IMG/VR virus record: IMGVR_UViG_3300025264_000037
Coordinates: 1-38,305 of that record
Reading direction: 5' to 3' (one strand)
Source of the DNA: a virus
Length of the DNA: 38,305 nucleotides
Positions 1-8,049 of the stretch are shown one piece after another (within the stretch, counting starts at the first letter, position 1; every line of letters begins with the position of its first letter). The notes beneath the pieces are model-generated. The model worked only from the letters and a program-made list of their open reading frames with translations, had not been told where the DNA came from and did not search any database. A program made the translations under genes and the position numbers.

Positions 1-1
1 C

Positions 2-46
2 GGTAAGGCCATTAAAGGTTTAACCAAAGGTTCAAGGAGAAGATAA
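2..46 (+). CDS. 3' end of a small basic protein gene (partial)
   Basis: Reading from base 2 gives a 14-residue basic tail (GKAIKGLTKGSRRR) that ends in TAA at 44-46. This stop overlaps the ATG of the next gene as TAATG, the same junction used repeatedly in this operon. It is probably the C-terminus of another short Lys/Arg-rich phage protein. The call rests only on the junction and the basic composition, and the function is unknown. Confidence 0.35.
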   Translation, partial: GKAIKGLTKGSRRR

Positions 47-396
47 TGCCAAGTTACTACGACAGCACCAAGAAAAAGCCCGGAAAGGCCAAGTTGAAAT
101 ACGCCAAGGGCGGCAAGGTGAAGAAAGGCAAGGTGAAGAAAGAAGGCGAATGGAAACCTTACTCTCTTGTTGTTAAAGAAAAAGCCGAAAGCGGGGAAGT
201 AACTACTAAGTTGATACCGTACACCAAGCCCCCACGTCTTTCTGTTTTCGGAAAGAAGATGGCAAAGGGGGGCAAGGTGAAGAAGATGGCGCATGGCGGC
301 AGGGCCAAGGTTATTGGCGTGGAAAACGGCCACGATGTCACGCTTGCCCGAGGCAGTGGAGCGGCACGTCCGCAAATATTTCGCAAGAACGGATAA
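46..396 (+). CDS. small Lys/Gly-rich basic phage protein
   Basis: A 116-residue, strongly basic protein with repeated K-G-G-K-V-K-K patches near residues 21-32 and 73-89. The start has a good ribosome binding site (AAGGAGA, bases 35-41). Its stop is directly adjacent to the portal start (TAA then ATG). Short basic proteins with AKGGKVKK-type repeats commonly precede the portal gene in uncultured aquatic phages as I remember them. Nucleic-acid binding or a head-assembly role is possible but is inference. No enzyme motif is visible. Confidence 0.6.
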   Translation: MPSYYDSTKKKPGKAKLKYAKGGKVKKGKVKKEGEWKPYSLVVKEKAESGEVTTKLIPYTKPPRLSVFGKKMAKGGKVKKMAHGGRAKVIGVENGHDVTLARGSGAARPQIFRKNG

Positions 397-2862
397 ATGG
401 CGATTGAACGCCCGTTAGGGCAAAACCCTTTCCTGCCGTCACAGCCAGAAGCCGATCTGGAAATCGAGATCGTCAACCCTGAATCGGTGTCGATGGAAAC
501 CCCTGATGGCGGTGTGGTCATTGACTTTGACCCCAACGCGATGGATCAGGGTGGTACCGAACATGACGCCAATTTGGCTGAATACATCGACGAATCGGAA
601 CTGAACGATATTTCTTCGGAGTTGGTTTCCGCCTATAAGTCAGACCGTGACAGCCGGGGCGACTGGGAAGAGACTTACGTCAACGGGCTGGATCTGCTCG
701 GCCTTAAACACGCTGACCGCACCACTCCTTGGGATGGGGCTTGCGGGGTGTTTCACCCATTGCTGACCGAATCGGTGATTCGTTTTCAGGCGCAGGCGAT
801 TCAGGAACTGTTCCCGGCAGCAGGTCCGGTCAAGACCGCCGTGGTCGGGGCTTTGACCGTCGAAAAACAGCAACAGGCGAATCGGGTCAAGGATTACCTC
901 AATTACCTGATCACTGAGCGCATGACCGAATACCGTTCCGAGACCGAGAAGATGCTGTTTTCGCTGCCGCTGGCCGGTTCGGCCTTTCGCAAGGTTTACG
1001 AAGATCCGAATCTGGGGCGTCCGTGCTCGATGTTTGTGCCTGCCGAGGATTTCGTGGTCAGTTACGGCGCGGCAGACCTGACCACCTGCGAACGCGCCAC
1101 CCATGTGATGAAGCGCAGCAAGAACGAAGTGCGTAAATTGCAGGTGTCGGGGTTTTTTCTCGACGTGGACTTACCCGCCCCCAGTCCCGATACCGGTGAG
1201 ATAGAACGCAAATACAATCAGTTGACCGGGGATTCGGCCAACTACGACATGGATTCGCGGCACACCATTTTAGAGATTCAGGTTGATCTGGATTTGCCGG
1301 GGTTTGAAGACACCGAGGGTGGCGAGCCGACCGGTATCGGTTTGCCCTACGTCGTAAGCATTGACAAGTCCTCACGCATTGTTTTGGCGATCCGGCGCAA
1401 CTGGTACGAAGACGATCCGCTGAAAATAAAGCGTGAGCATTTCGTGCATTACCAGTATTTGCCGGGACTCGGCTTTTACGGCTTCGGTTTGATCCACATG
1501 ATCGGTGGGTTGGCGAAATCCGCCACCTCGTTGCTGCGGCAACTGGTCGATGCGGGGACTTTATCCAACTTACCGGGCGGTCTGAAGGCACGGGGACTGC
1601 GAATCAAGGGCGATGACACCCCGATCATGCCCGGAGAGTTCCGTGACGTGGACGTTCCGGGCGGCGTGATCCGCGACAACATCAGTTTTCTGCCCTACAA
1701 GGAGCCATCCGCTGTTTTATACCAGTTGATGGGCGATATTGTGGAGGAAGGGCGTCGGTTTGCCTCGGCGGCGGACGTGAAAGTGGCGGACATGAACGCC
1801 GAAGCGCCGGTTGGCACCACGTTAGCAATTTTAGAGCGCACCATGAAGGTGATGAGCGCGGTGCAAGCCCGCTTACACGCCTCGATGCGTAAGGAATTGC
1901 GTATATTGTCGGGGATCGTGCGTGATTTCGGCCCAACCGAGTACCCGTATGAGTTGATAGGCGGTGAATTGACCCTTGAAGACTTCGATGATCGCGTGGA
2001 TATCATCCCGGTCAGCGATCCGAACGCCGGAACGCTGGCACAACGCATCATGCAGTACCAAGCGGCACTGCAATTGGCGGCCCAAGCGCCTGATATGTAC
2101 GATTTACCCCTGTTGCACCGGCAAATGCTGGAAGTTTTGGGGATTCGGGACACCGATGACATCATTCCCGACGAAGACGTGATCAGTCCGAGCGATCCGG
2201 TCACAGAGAACATGCATATCATCAACGGTGAGCCGATTAAAGCCTTTATTTATCAGGATCACGAGGCTCATATCCAATCTCACATAGCAATCGTGCAAGA
2301 CCCCAAGATTATGGAGCTACTTAGCAAAAGTCCGACCGCTGAAGCCACTCAAGCGGCAATGGCGGCGCATATTTCCGAGCATGTGGCCTTCCAGTACCGC
2401 CGTGAGATCGAAAAAGAGCTTGGTGTGCCGTTACCACCGCCTGATGAGCCGTTGCCAGAGGATATCGAGTACCGTTTGTCGCAATTGGTGGCTCCTGCGG
2501 CTGAACAACTGCTTGGTAAGGATCAGCAAGAGGCTGAAATGCAGAAACAGCAGGAACAAGCCGAAGACCCCATCTTGCAAATGCAACGCCAAGAGCTTGA
2601 GATCAAGCAACAGCAGGCACAGGCCAAGGCGCAGGCCGAAATGGCAAAGATTAACCTCGACATGCAAAAAGCCGTCAGCAAGGATCAGTTGGAACGTGAT
2701 CGGTTGGACTTACAAGAGCGTACTGATCGTGCTAAGTTGGGGGCCAAGATTGCCGCGGAGAACTCCAAGGAAGAATTGGAAAGCCGTAAGATTGCTTCCA
2801 AGTCTGAAATTGAGGGAGCTAAAATTGGTGTCGGTATTGCCAAGGACTTGATGGGTGAGTAG
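397..2862 (+). CDS. phage portal protein
   Basis: An 821-residue protein with the look of a podovirus (P22-type) portal, the dodecameric ring at the capsid vertex through which DNA is packaged and ejected. The N-terminal third holds the familiar stretch W-D-G-A-C-G-V-F-H-P-L-L (about residues 111-122), followed by Q-E-L-F-P-A-A-G-P. The centre carries the F-Y-G-F-G-L-I-H clip/stem-type region. The last 120 residues are a Gln/Lys/Glu-rich coiled coil. It is longer than P22 gp1 (725 residues), mostly because of the acidic N-terminus and coiled-coil tail. Position at the head of the capsid module, before the scaffold and capsid genes, supports the call. It starts immediately after the previous stop and overlaps the next gene by 8 bases. 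Confidence 0.85.
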   Translation: MAIERPLGQNPFLPSQPEADLEIEIVNPESVSMETPDGGVVIDFDPNAMDQGGTEHDANLAEYIDESELNDISSELVSAYKSDRDSRGDWEETYVNGLDLLGLKHADRTTPWDGACGVFHPLLTESVIRFQAQAIQELFPAAGPVKTAVVGALTVEKQQQANRVKDYLNYLITERMTEYRSETEKMLFSLPLAGSAFRKVYEDPNLGRPCSMFVPAEDFVVSYGAADLTTCERATHVMKRSKNEVRKLQVSGFFLDVDLPAPSPDTGEIERKYNQLTGDSANYDMDSRHTILEIQVDLDLPGFEDTEGGEPTGIGLPYVVSIDKSSRIVLAIRRNWYEDDPLKIKREHFVHYQYLPGLGFYGFGLIHMIGGLAKSATSLLRQLVDAGTLSNLPGGLKARGLRIKGDDTPIMPGEFRDVDVPGGVIRDNISFLPYKEPSAVLYQLMGDIVEEGRRFASAADVKVADMNAEAPVGTTLAILERTMKVMSAVQARLHASMRKELRILSGIVRDFGPTEYPYELIGGELTLEDFDDRVDIIPVSDPNAGTLAQRIMQYQAALQLAAQAPDMYDLPLLHRQMLEVLGIRDTDDIIPDEDVISPSDPVTENMHIINGEPIKAFIYQDHEAHIQSHIAIVQDPKIMELLSKSPTAEATQAAMAAHISEHVAFQYRREIEKELGVPLPPPDEPLPEDIEYRLSQLVAPAAEQLLGKDQQEAEMQKQQEQAEDPILQMQRQELEIKQQQAQAKAQAEMAKINLDMQKAVSKDQLERDRLDLQERTDRAKLGAKIAAENSKEELESRKIASKSEIEGAKIGVGIAKDLMGE

Positions 2863-3073
2863 TGTAGTTGAACATTTTGATGCCGTTCCAGATAATACTC
2901 TGGTATATTTGCGGCAACAGTTTCGTCGGATAATGAATGAGACCAGCGATCACCTGAGTGCAGGTGCTTGCAAAGATTTTGCAGAATATGCTCGTTGTTG
3001 CGGGGTCGTTGAGGGATTGGCTCTCGCGGAACGGGAATTGCTTGATTTACAGGAGCGATTAGAGAAAGCATGA
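2855..3073 (+). CDS. small conserved phage protein after portal
   Basis: A 72-residue protein starting at a GTG that lies inside the end of the portal gene (8-base overlap). It has two Cys close together (A-R-C-C-G-V) and ends in a helical, Leu/Glu-rich segment likely to form a coiled coil. A protein of this type, with an R-R-I-M-N and a G-V-V-E-G-L pattern, is often found next to phage portal genes. The function is unknown. Confidence 0.6.
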   Translation: MSSVVEHFDAVPDNTLVYLRQQFRRIMNETSDHLSAGACKDFAEYARCCGVVEGLALAERELLDLQERLEKA

Positions 3074-3133
3074 TTCTCCGCATAGGCGGTGCAGGCGACT
3101 CTGGACGCCTTTTTCCAGTGCAAGGTCTTTTTG

Positions 3134-3532
3134 ATGACTAGTTCATTAGCGACAGTAAAAACCGAGCCGGTGGATATTGATGAAGCCAGTGCTCGTAAAG
3201 CCACTCAGATGCCGAAGCCGAAAGGCTACAAGATACTGATTGCCTTACCCGAACCGGATGAGAAAACCGATGGCGGTATCATCAAAGCAAAGCAAACGAT
3301 TCATACCGAAGAGGTGGGATCGATTGTGGGCTTTGTTATCGACATGGGGCCGGATGCTTACAAAAATCCCGAGCGTTTTCCGTCAGGGCCGTTTTGTGAG
3401 AAGGGTGACTGGATCGTGATGCGCGCTTATTCGGGCACACGGTTCATGGTTCATGGCAAGGAGTTTCGGCTGATTAACGATGATAGCGTGGAAGCTGTGG
3501 TTGAAGACCCGCGAGGTATCGTAAAGGTATGA
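3134..3532 (+). CDS. GroES-like (Cpn10-fold) co-chaperonin
   Basis: About 132 residues from the ATG at 3134. An in-frame GTG at 3089 would add 15 residues but has a poorer start region; AAGG at 3122-3125 favours 3134. The core matches a Cpn10-type beta-barrel: K-I-L-I-A-L-P-E-P near the start, T-D-G-G-I-I then a mobile-loop-like segment, G-x-I/V-G-F-V, G-D-W-I-V-M-R and a C-terminal V-E-A-V-V strand. Phage GroES homologues (T4 gp31 and relatives) pair with the host GroEL to fold the major capsid protein, and the position between portal and scaffold/capsid fits that role. The N-terminal 35 residues are an extra leader. It overlaps the scaffold gene by ATGA. Confidence 0.65.
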   Translation: MTSSLATVKTEPVDIDEASARKATQMPKPKGYKILIALPEPDEKTDGGIIKAKQTIHTEEVGSIVGFVIDMGPDAYKNPERFPSGPFCEKGDWIVMRAYSGTRFMVHGKEFRLINDDSVEAVVEDPRGIVKV

Positions 3533-4608
3533 GCGAAGCAGAAAATGTCGTTGAGAGCGGCACCCCAGAGGTACAATCCGCAGAAGATAAATTTTTCGGA
3601 GTACGTACCAAGATAGTTCAGCGATCTCAGGATCAGGATGAGGAGAAATCCGAGCTTGATATTGAAATTGTGGATGATAGGCCACCTGAAGATCGGCCAC
3701 CTTACGGTGCCAAAGAGTCCGCCAAGGATGATGATGGCACCGATATTGACGAGAAGGAACTGGAAGGCTACAGCAAGAAGGTTCAAAAGCGCATCGATCA
3801 GTTGCGTTTTGCGCAGCACGAGGAGCGTCGGCAAAAGGAAGAAGCCGAGCGGATGCGTGAAGAGGCGGTTAAAGTCGCGCAACAACTGGCCGGTAAGAAC
3901 CGGGAATACGAGGCTCTTATTCAGCGCGGTGAGGGTGCGTTAATCACGCAGGTTAAAGAACGCGCCCAGTTGGCATTGGATAACGCCAAGTCAAGTTATC
4001 GTAAGGCTTATGAAGAAGGCAATACCGATAACGTGGTTGATGCGCAGGGGAGCATGGTTCAGGCGCAAACTGAATTGAATGAAGTTGCGCAATACGAACG
4101 AAGTTTACCTGACCAGAGCCAGCTTGCGCAGCAACAAGCTGCTTATCAGCAGCAGCAGCAACAAGCTGCTTATCAGCAGCAGCAGCAAGCTGCCCAACAG
4201 GCTCCGCAGCTTGATGCAAAGCAAACCACTTGGGCTGAAGAAAATCCTTGGTTCGGCGATCCTAAAGAAAAATTGATGAGCGCAACGGCTTATGGTTTAC
4301 ATGAGCAGGCATTGCAGGATCATCACATGGACGCAAGCTCAGATGAGTATTATGATTACATTAACACGGGAATGCGGAAACAATTTCCCAATTACTCTTG
4401 GTCGGATGAAAGCGGAACTGGACAACCCGCGACCGCGACGGGCAAGAGAGCTTCGGCAACGTCGGTTGTTGCGCCGTCCGCAAGGAATAACGGTGCAAGG
4501 CCACGCAAAGTGCGGCTATCGTCCTCTCAGGTCTCCCTCGCCAAGAGACTGGGGTTAACAAATGACCAGTACGCCAGAGAATTTGCTAAGGAGATGGCTA
4601 ATGGATGA
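3529..4608 (+). CDS. capsid scaffolding protein
   Basis: A 359-residue hydrophilic, highly charged protein. It has an acidic disordered N-terminus (residues 1-75), a long predicted coiled coil (about 80-200), and a Gln-rich tract with two AAYQQQQQ repeats at about residues 204-222, encoded by CAG/CAA-rich DNA at 4138-4198. The C-terminal domain contains W-A-E-E-N-P-W-F-G and ends with a basic Arg/Lys-rich helix of the kind that contacts capsid protein in other scaffolds. Position just before the decoration and capsid genes and the domain layout match podovirus scaffolds. No protease motif is visible. It overlaps the gene before it by 4 bases and the one after by 8. Confidence 0.7.
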   Translation: MSEAENVVESGTPEVQSAEDKFFGVRTKIVQRSQDQDEEKSELDIEIVDDRPPEDRPPYGAKESAKDDDGTDIDEKELEGYSKKVQKRIDQLRFAQHEERRQKEEAERMREEAVKVAQQLAGKNREYEALIQRGEGALITQVKERAQLALDNAKSSYRKAYEEGNTDNVVDAQGSMVQAQTELNEVAQYERSLPDQSQLAQQQAAYQQQQQQAAYQQQQQAAQQAPQLDAKQTTWAEENPWFGDPKEKLMSATAYGLHEQALQDHHMDASSDEYYDYINTGMRKQFPNYSWSDESGTGQPATATGKRASATSVVAPSARNNGARPRKVRLSSSQVSLAKRLGLTNDQYAREFAKEMANG

Positions 4609-5050
4609 GCGCACCGATAGGTCTCACGACACTCGTGAAGATTTTGTCCGAGAGGATGACTCTTGGGTTCCTTCTTCTGTGTTACCGACTCCCGACCCGC
4701 AGGACGGTTGGATATTCAGATGGATCAGGACTAGCGTTCTGGGTCAGGCTGATAACACCAACGTGTCCAAGAAATTCAGGGAAGGCTGGATACCCGTGAA
4801 AGCGGACGATCATCCTGAACTGAAAATCATGCCTGACATCAACTCCCAGTTTAATGGGAATCTTGAGGTCGGCGGGTTACTTCTGTGTAAAGCGCCAGCA
4901 GAGAAAATGCGGGCGCGCACAAAGCATTTTGAGGAAGTTGCACGAAGGCAAATGGAATCCGTGGACAGTAATTACATGCGAGAAAACGATCCGCGTATGC
5001 CGTTGTTGAGACCAGAAAAAAGTACGCGCACTACCTTTGGAAAAGGCTAA
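4601..5050 (+). CDS. conserved head-module protein of unknown function
   Basis: A 149-residue protein. I take the ATG at 4601 because AAGGAG (4588-4593) sits 7 bases upstream; an earlier in-frame ATG at 4562 has no such site. It contains a conserved-looking block, W-x-x-V/I-K-A-D-D-H-P-E followed by G-G-L-L-L-C-K-A-P, then a charged helix and a basic tail. Proteins with this pattern occur between scaffold and capsid genes in aquatic phages as I recall. A capsid-assembly role is inferred from position only. Confidence 0.6.
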   Translation: MDERTDRSHDTREDFVREDDSWVPSSVLPTPDPQDGWIFRWIRTSVLGQADNTNVSKKFREGWIPVKADDHPELKIMPDINSQFNGNLEVGGLLLCKAPAEKMRARTKHFEEVARRQMESVDSNYMRENDPRMPLLRPEKSTRTTFGKG

Positions 5051-5058
5051 CGCCTTTT
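5041..5058 (+). terminator. small hairpin, possible weak terminator or attenuator
   Basis: AAAAGGC (5041-5047) and GCCTTTT (5052-5058) form a perfect 7-bp stem with a 4-base loop, overlapping the stop codon of the preceding gene and followed by AT-rich DNA. With only three G-C pairs it would be a weak terminator. It could lower read-through between the scaffold-side genes and the decoration/capsid genes. Confidence 0.3.
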
Positions 5059-5091
5059 AATATTAACAGTAGCAATTAGGAGAAATTCAAA

Positions 5092-5670
5092 ATGGCTACA
5101 AGTGCAACTCCAAATGGTGCGGAACCTGTTGGTACTTGTTCGAGCAGCGGCTCCTTTACAGGAAAAGTTGTTCATATCAAGATTGCCAGTGCGTATGGCA
5201 CCGCAATATTCTATGGAGATTTTGTGAAGCTGGTCACAGCCGGTACGATTGAGAAAGATACCGGGACCGCTGCGCTGACCTCTATAGGAATTTTCTTAGG
5301 TTGTAAATACACCGATTCGAGTACATCTCAGATGACGTTCAATCAGACTTGGCCTGCGTCAATGGCGGCTTCAGACGCAGCAGGTTATGTATTGATTGAC
5401 CCCGACGTTCTGTTCAAAATGCAGAGCGATGAGGCTATTGCTCAGACTGGTTTGGGCGCTAATTTCTCCGTCATTCAGACGGCGGGATCAACGACCATTG
5501 GCAGGAGCAAGAACGCTGTCGATGGCTCGACGGTTGCAACCACCAACACCTTCCCGATTCGGCTCGTTGACTTTGTTGACGGTCCTAACAGTTCGGTGGG
5601 TGACACCTACACTGATGGCATTTACCGCTTCAATGCGGGGCATCAGTTAACCAATACCACAGGCATATAA
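5092..5670 (+). CDS. putative capsid decoration (head) protein
   Basis: A 192-residue, Thr/Ser/Gly-rich, beta-rich protein with no Lys-rich patches. It starts behind a strong site (TTAGGAGAAA). It lies immediately upstream of the major capsid gene, the usual place of head decoration or cement proteins, and the two share the same kind of strong ribosome site, suggesting high co-expression. A patch G-D-F-V-K-L-V-T-A-G-T-I-E-K resembles the beta-sandwich start of several decoration-type proteins. The identity is inferred from position and composition. Confidence 0.55.
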   Translation: MATSATPNGAEPVGTCSSSGSFTGKVVHIKIASAYGTAIFYGDFVKLVTAGTIEKDTGTAALTSIGIFLGCKYTDSSTSQMTFNQTWPASMAASDAAGYVLIDPDVLFKMQSDEAIAQTGLGANFSVIQTAGSTTIGRSKNAVDGSTVATTNTFPIRLVDFVDGPNSSVGDTYTDGIYRFNAGHQLTNTTGI

Positions 5671-5682
5671 GGAGAATTTAGC

Positions 5683-6618
5683 ATGGCTATTTCAAGAGCA
5701 CAGATGCTTAAAGAACTCCTGCCGGGGCTTAACGCCCTGTTCGGTCTGGAGTATGAAAAGTACGCTGACGAGCACACCGTTATTTATGATACGGAGTCCT
5801 CTGATCGTTCTTTCGAGGAAGAGGTGAAGTTGAGTGGGTTTGACGCTGCTCCGGTGAAGGACGAAGGGGCTGGGATCACTTACGATTCAGCGCAGGAAGC
5901 CTTCACGGCACGGTATAACCACGAAACGATTGCGATGGGATTTGCGATCACCGAGGAAGCTATGGAGGACAACCTCTATGACAGCCTCAGTGCCCGTTAC
6001 ACCAAGGCACTCGCTCGGGCTATGTCGTACACGAAGCAGGTTAAAGCCGTTAATCCGCTTAACAACGGTTTCACCAACAGTTATCAGACGGGGGATGGAG
6101 TTAACTTCTTCACCGCGTCGGGTGACGGTGTAACCGGTGGCGGCGGGCACCCGCTCGTCAGCGGAGGCACGAACGATAACCGTCCGGCAACGGCGGCTGA
6201 TTTGAATGAAACCTCGTTGGAGGCAGGCATCGTCACGATTGCTGCTGTCACCGACGAGCGTGGACTTCTTATCGCAGCCCGTCCGAAACGGTTGTTGGTG
6301 CCACCGGCCTTGATGTTTACAGCTACGCGACTGCTTGAGTCAGATCAAAGAGTAGCGACGGCTGATAACGACATCAATGCGGTACGGAGTCTTGGGGCAG
6401 TACCTGAAGGGTATTCGGTCAATCATTATCTGACTGACTCGGATGCTTGGTTCATCGTTACCGATGTACCGAATGGTATGAAGCACTTTGAGCGTACCTC
6501 GCTGGAAACCTCGATGGACGGTGATTTCGATACGGGCAACGTGCGCTACAAGGCGCGTGAGCGTTATTCGTTCGGCGTTTCCGATCCACTGGGGATGTAT
6601 GGATCACCGGGTGCATAA
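5683..6618 (+). CDS. major capsid protein (HK97-fold, Mu gpT-like)
   Basis: A 311-residue protein with the features of a phage major head subunit. The start M-A-I-S-R-A-Q-M is followed by L-L-P-G-L-N-A-L-F-G (N-arm). Then come Y-D-S-A-Q-E-A-F with the E-loop-like Y-N-H-E-T-I segment, the P-domain helix with A-L-A-R-A-M, and a C-terminal half with P-K-R-L-L-V-P-P and V-T-D-V-P-N-G-M-K. It resembles the Mu-type head subunit gpT family. A ribosome site AAGGAGAATTT lies upstream, and a strong terminator follows the gene, as expected for the most abundant virion protein. No N-terminal protease-cleaved delta domain is apparent, in line with a separate scaffold. Confidence 0.85.
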   Translation: MAISRAQMLKELLPGLNALFGLEYEKYADEHTVIYDTESSDRSFEEEVKLSGFDAAPVKDEGAGITYDSAQEAFTARYNHETIAMGFAITEEAMEDNLYDSLSARYTKALARAMSYTKQVKAVNPLNNGFTNSYQTGDGVNFFTASGDGVTGGGGHPLVSGGTNDNRPATAADLNETSLEAGIVTIAAVTDERGLLIAARPKRLLVPPALMFTATRLLESDQRVATADNDINAVRSLGAVPEGYSVNHYLTDSDAWFIVTDVPNGMKHFERTSLETSMDGDFDTGNVRYKARERYSFGVSDPLGMYGSPGA

Positions 6619-6634
6619 CTGACTCGGTATATGG

Positions 6635-6689
6635 GAGAGCGATGCTTACTTGACAGATGATATAGCTTGTAAGTAATCGCTCTCTTTTT
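6635..6689 (+). terminator. intrinsic terminator after major capsid gene
   Basis: GAGAGCGAT (6635-6643) pairs with ATCGCTCTC (6676-6684). The stem is extended past a small bulge by TACTT pairing with AAGTA, and is followed by TTTTT (6685-6689). This is a classic hairpin plus U-tract 17 bases after the capsid stop codon. It would cap the capsid-rich transcript and leave downstream tail genes at lower expression. Confidence 0.8.
6650..6677 (+). promoter_or_regulatory. possible sigma70-type promoter inside the terminator loop
   Basis: A perfect TTGACA (6650-6655) is followed, after 16 bases, by AGTAAT (6672-6677; four of six match to TATAAT). It sits within the loop and 3' arm of the terminator hairpin, about 63 bases before the next start codon. 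It could re-initiate transcription of the tail genes. The -10 match is modest and chance is possible. Confidence 0.22.
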
Positions 6690-6739
6690 CCTGACTGTCG
6701 CAATAATGCGGCAGACACTAGCCACGACAGGAGAAAGAC

Positions 6740-7297
6740 ATGGCTAACACGACCTTTAACGGACCGGTTCGTTCCGAAGGTGGTTTTGAGCAAATCAGCA
6801 AAACTGCCGGAACGGGTGCCATTACCACCAATCTGGATATCGATACCAGCGGTAATATCACCACCACGGGGTACGTTTCCTCTTACGCGAATGTAAGCAG
6901 CATCACGTCTGCGACCAAGAGCGTTGAATCGACGGATTCGGGCACGGTTTACACCCTGAACAGGGCTGCGGGTATTGTGGTGACACTGCCTACGGCGGCT
7001 GCGGGGATCAACTACACCTTCATCGTCGGCACCACCTTCACGGGTGCGGGTCAGATCAACACGGATAACGCCAGTGATTTGTTCTCTGGGTTTGCAACGA
7101 TCTTTGACCCGGCAACGGCCACCGATAACAACACCTTCATTCCTGATGCCAGTGATGACGACACCATTGATTTGGGTACGGCAGCACAGGGTTGGCTGGT
7201 TGGTGGTGTGATTCGCTTGGTTGCCACCAGTGCGGCGGTATGGCATTGCGAAGCGTTCCTTCATGGTGACGGTACGTTAGCAACACCGTTCGAGTAA
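6740..7297 (+). CDS. virion structural protein, decoration/spike-like
   Basis: A 185-residue, Thr/Ala/Gly-rich protein behind a good ribosome site (AGGAGA). The N-terminus (A-N-T-T-F-N-G-P-V-R-S-E-G-G-F) and the T-L-P-T-A-A-A-G-I-N-Y-T-F-I-V-G block form a pattern I recognise from structural proteins next to phage capsid genes, sometimes also found on tail spikes. The central I-V-V-T-L-P-T part suggests a beta-sandwich. No catalytic motif is seen. It is the first gene after the capsid terminator. Confidence 0.5.
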   Translation: MANTTFNGPVRSEGGFEQISKTAGTGAITTNLDIDTSGNITTTGYVSSYANVSSITSATKSVESTDSGTVYTLNRAAGIVVTLPTAAAGINYTFIVGTTFTGAGQINTDNASDLFSGFATIFDPATATDNNTFIPDASDDDTIDLGTAAQGWLVGGVIRLVATSAAVWHCEAFLHGDGTLATPFE

Positions 7298-7317
7298 GCG
7301 GTGATTGAATTAACCGG

Positions 7318-7338
7318 GTGGGGGGTTCGCCCCTCCAC
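7318..7338 (+). other. GC-rich UUCG hairpin in intergenic leader
   Basis: GTGGGGGG (7318-7325), loop TTCG (7326-7329), then CCCC-T-CCAC (7330-7338): eight G/C-rich pairs with one bulged T, closed by a UUCG loop. It is not followed by a clear U-tract, so it looks more like an mRNA-stabilising or processing hairpin in front of the next gene than a terminator. Confidence 0.5.
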
Positions 7339-7365
7339 TCTGTTATTTAAGACAGGAGAAACGAG

Positions 7366-7773
7366 ATGGCAGATGCTGTAACCAGCCAAACCATTCAGGA
7401 CGGTGCTCGGCATGTGGTGATGAGTTTCACCAACGTCAGTGATGGCACCGGAGAATCTGCGGTCAAAAAAGTGGATGTCTCGGCGCTGGGGTCTGACCCT
7501 GTTACGGGTAGTGCTTGTAGTACCGTGGCTATTCAGTCCGTGTGGTTTTCAACTTTAGGCATGAGTGTCAAGCTGCTTTGGGATGCTGACACGGATGTGC
7601 TGGCTATGCACTTACCGGCGGATTACGCGGACACGCTCGACATGAGTGAGTTCAGCGGGTTGAACAACAACGCTGGCACGGGGGTGACGGGCGATATCAT
7701 GTTCACCACGGTCGGACATACTTCCGGTGATGCGTACACCGTGGTTCTGAAGATGGTGAAGCATTATTCGTAG
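7366..7773 (+). CDS. small conserved virion-type protein
   Basis: A 135-residue protein with a strong ribosome site (GACAGGAGAAACGAG). It is rich in Val/Ser/Thr, with an S-V-W-F-S-T-L-G-M pattern, L-L-W-D-A-D-T-D-V-L and a C-terminal G-D-I-M-F-T-T-V-G strand, all compatible with a beta-sandwich virion protein. I recall similar proteins in other aquatic phage tail-neck regions. The function is unknown. Confidence 0.5.
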   Translation: MADAVTSQTIQDGARHVVMSFTNVSDGTGESAVKKVDVSALGSDPVTGSACSTVAIQSVWFSTLGMSVKLLWDADTDVLAMHLPADYADTLDMSEFSGLNNNAGTGVTGDIMFTTVGHTSGDAYTVVLKMVKHYS

Positions 7774-7782
7774 GAGATAACC

Positions 7783-8049
7783 ATGAGTGGTCTTGAGATT
7801 TTCCAGAACGGGACTTCGCTGCATCCTGAGAGGATGGGAGAACCCGTCTACCAGATCGGCACAAAGAACGTGGACGGTGGGTACGATGCGGTTGTTTTCG
7901 ATGCGATGACCAAGAAAGAGGCGCAGGCACGTTTGTCTGACATGCAGCCAAAAGCTCCGAAAGCGAAGCCAGCAGTAAAGAAAACACCGGCTGTTAAAAA
8001 GGTAGCCAAAAAAGCTAAAGCGAAGAAAAAACCATCTAGGAAGCGTTAA
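7783..8049 (+). CDS. small protein with histone-H1-like Lys/Ala/Pro tail
   Basis: An 88-residue protein. The first 55 residues look folded (Y-Q-I-G-T-K-N-V-D-G-G-Y-D-A-V-V-F-D); the last 35 are almost entirely Lys, Ala, Pro and Val (repeats of P-A-V-K-K, K-A-K-A-K-K). Such a tail would bind DNA or other polyanions. Its stop overlaps the next start by one base. It could be a DNA-condensing virion component, but that is inference from composition alone. Confidence 0.5.
   Translation: MSGLEIFQNGTSLHPERMGEPVYQIGTKNVDGGYDAVVFDAMTKKEAQARLSDMQPKAPKAKPAVKKTPAVKKVAKKAKAKKKPSRKR

Noticed and set aside
4138-4198. CAG-rich stretch as a possible microsatellite or CRISPR-like repeat
   Set aside because: It simply encodes the Gln-rich tract of the scaffold; there are no spacers and no regular unit beyond the two AAYQQQQQ copies.
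6458-7264. Long - strand open frame (268 codons)
   Set aside because: It lies antisense to the capsid end and the next virion gene, crosses the terminator, and encodes an Arg/His-rich text with no recognisable pattern or ribosome site. The + strand genes there have good starts and family-like sequence.
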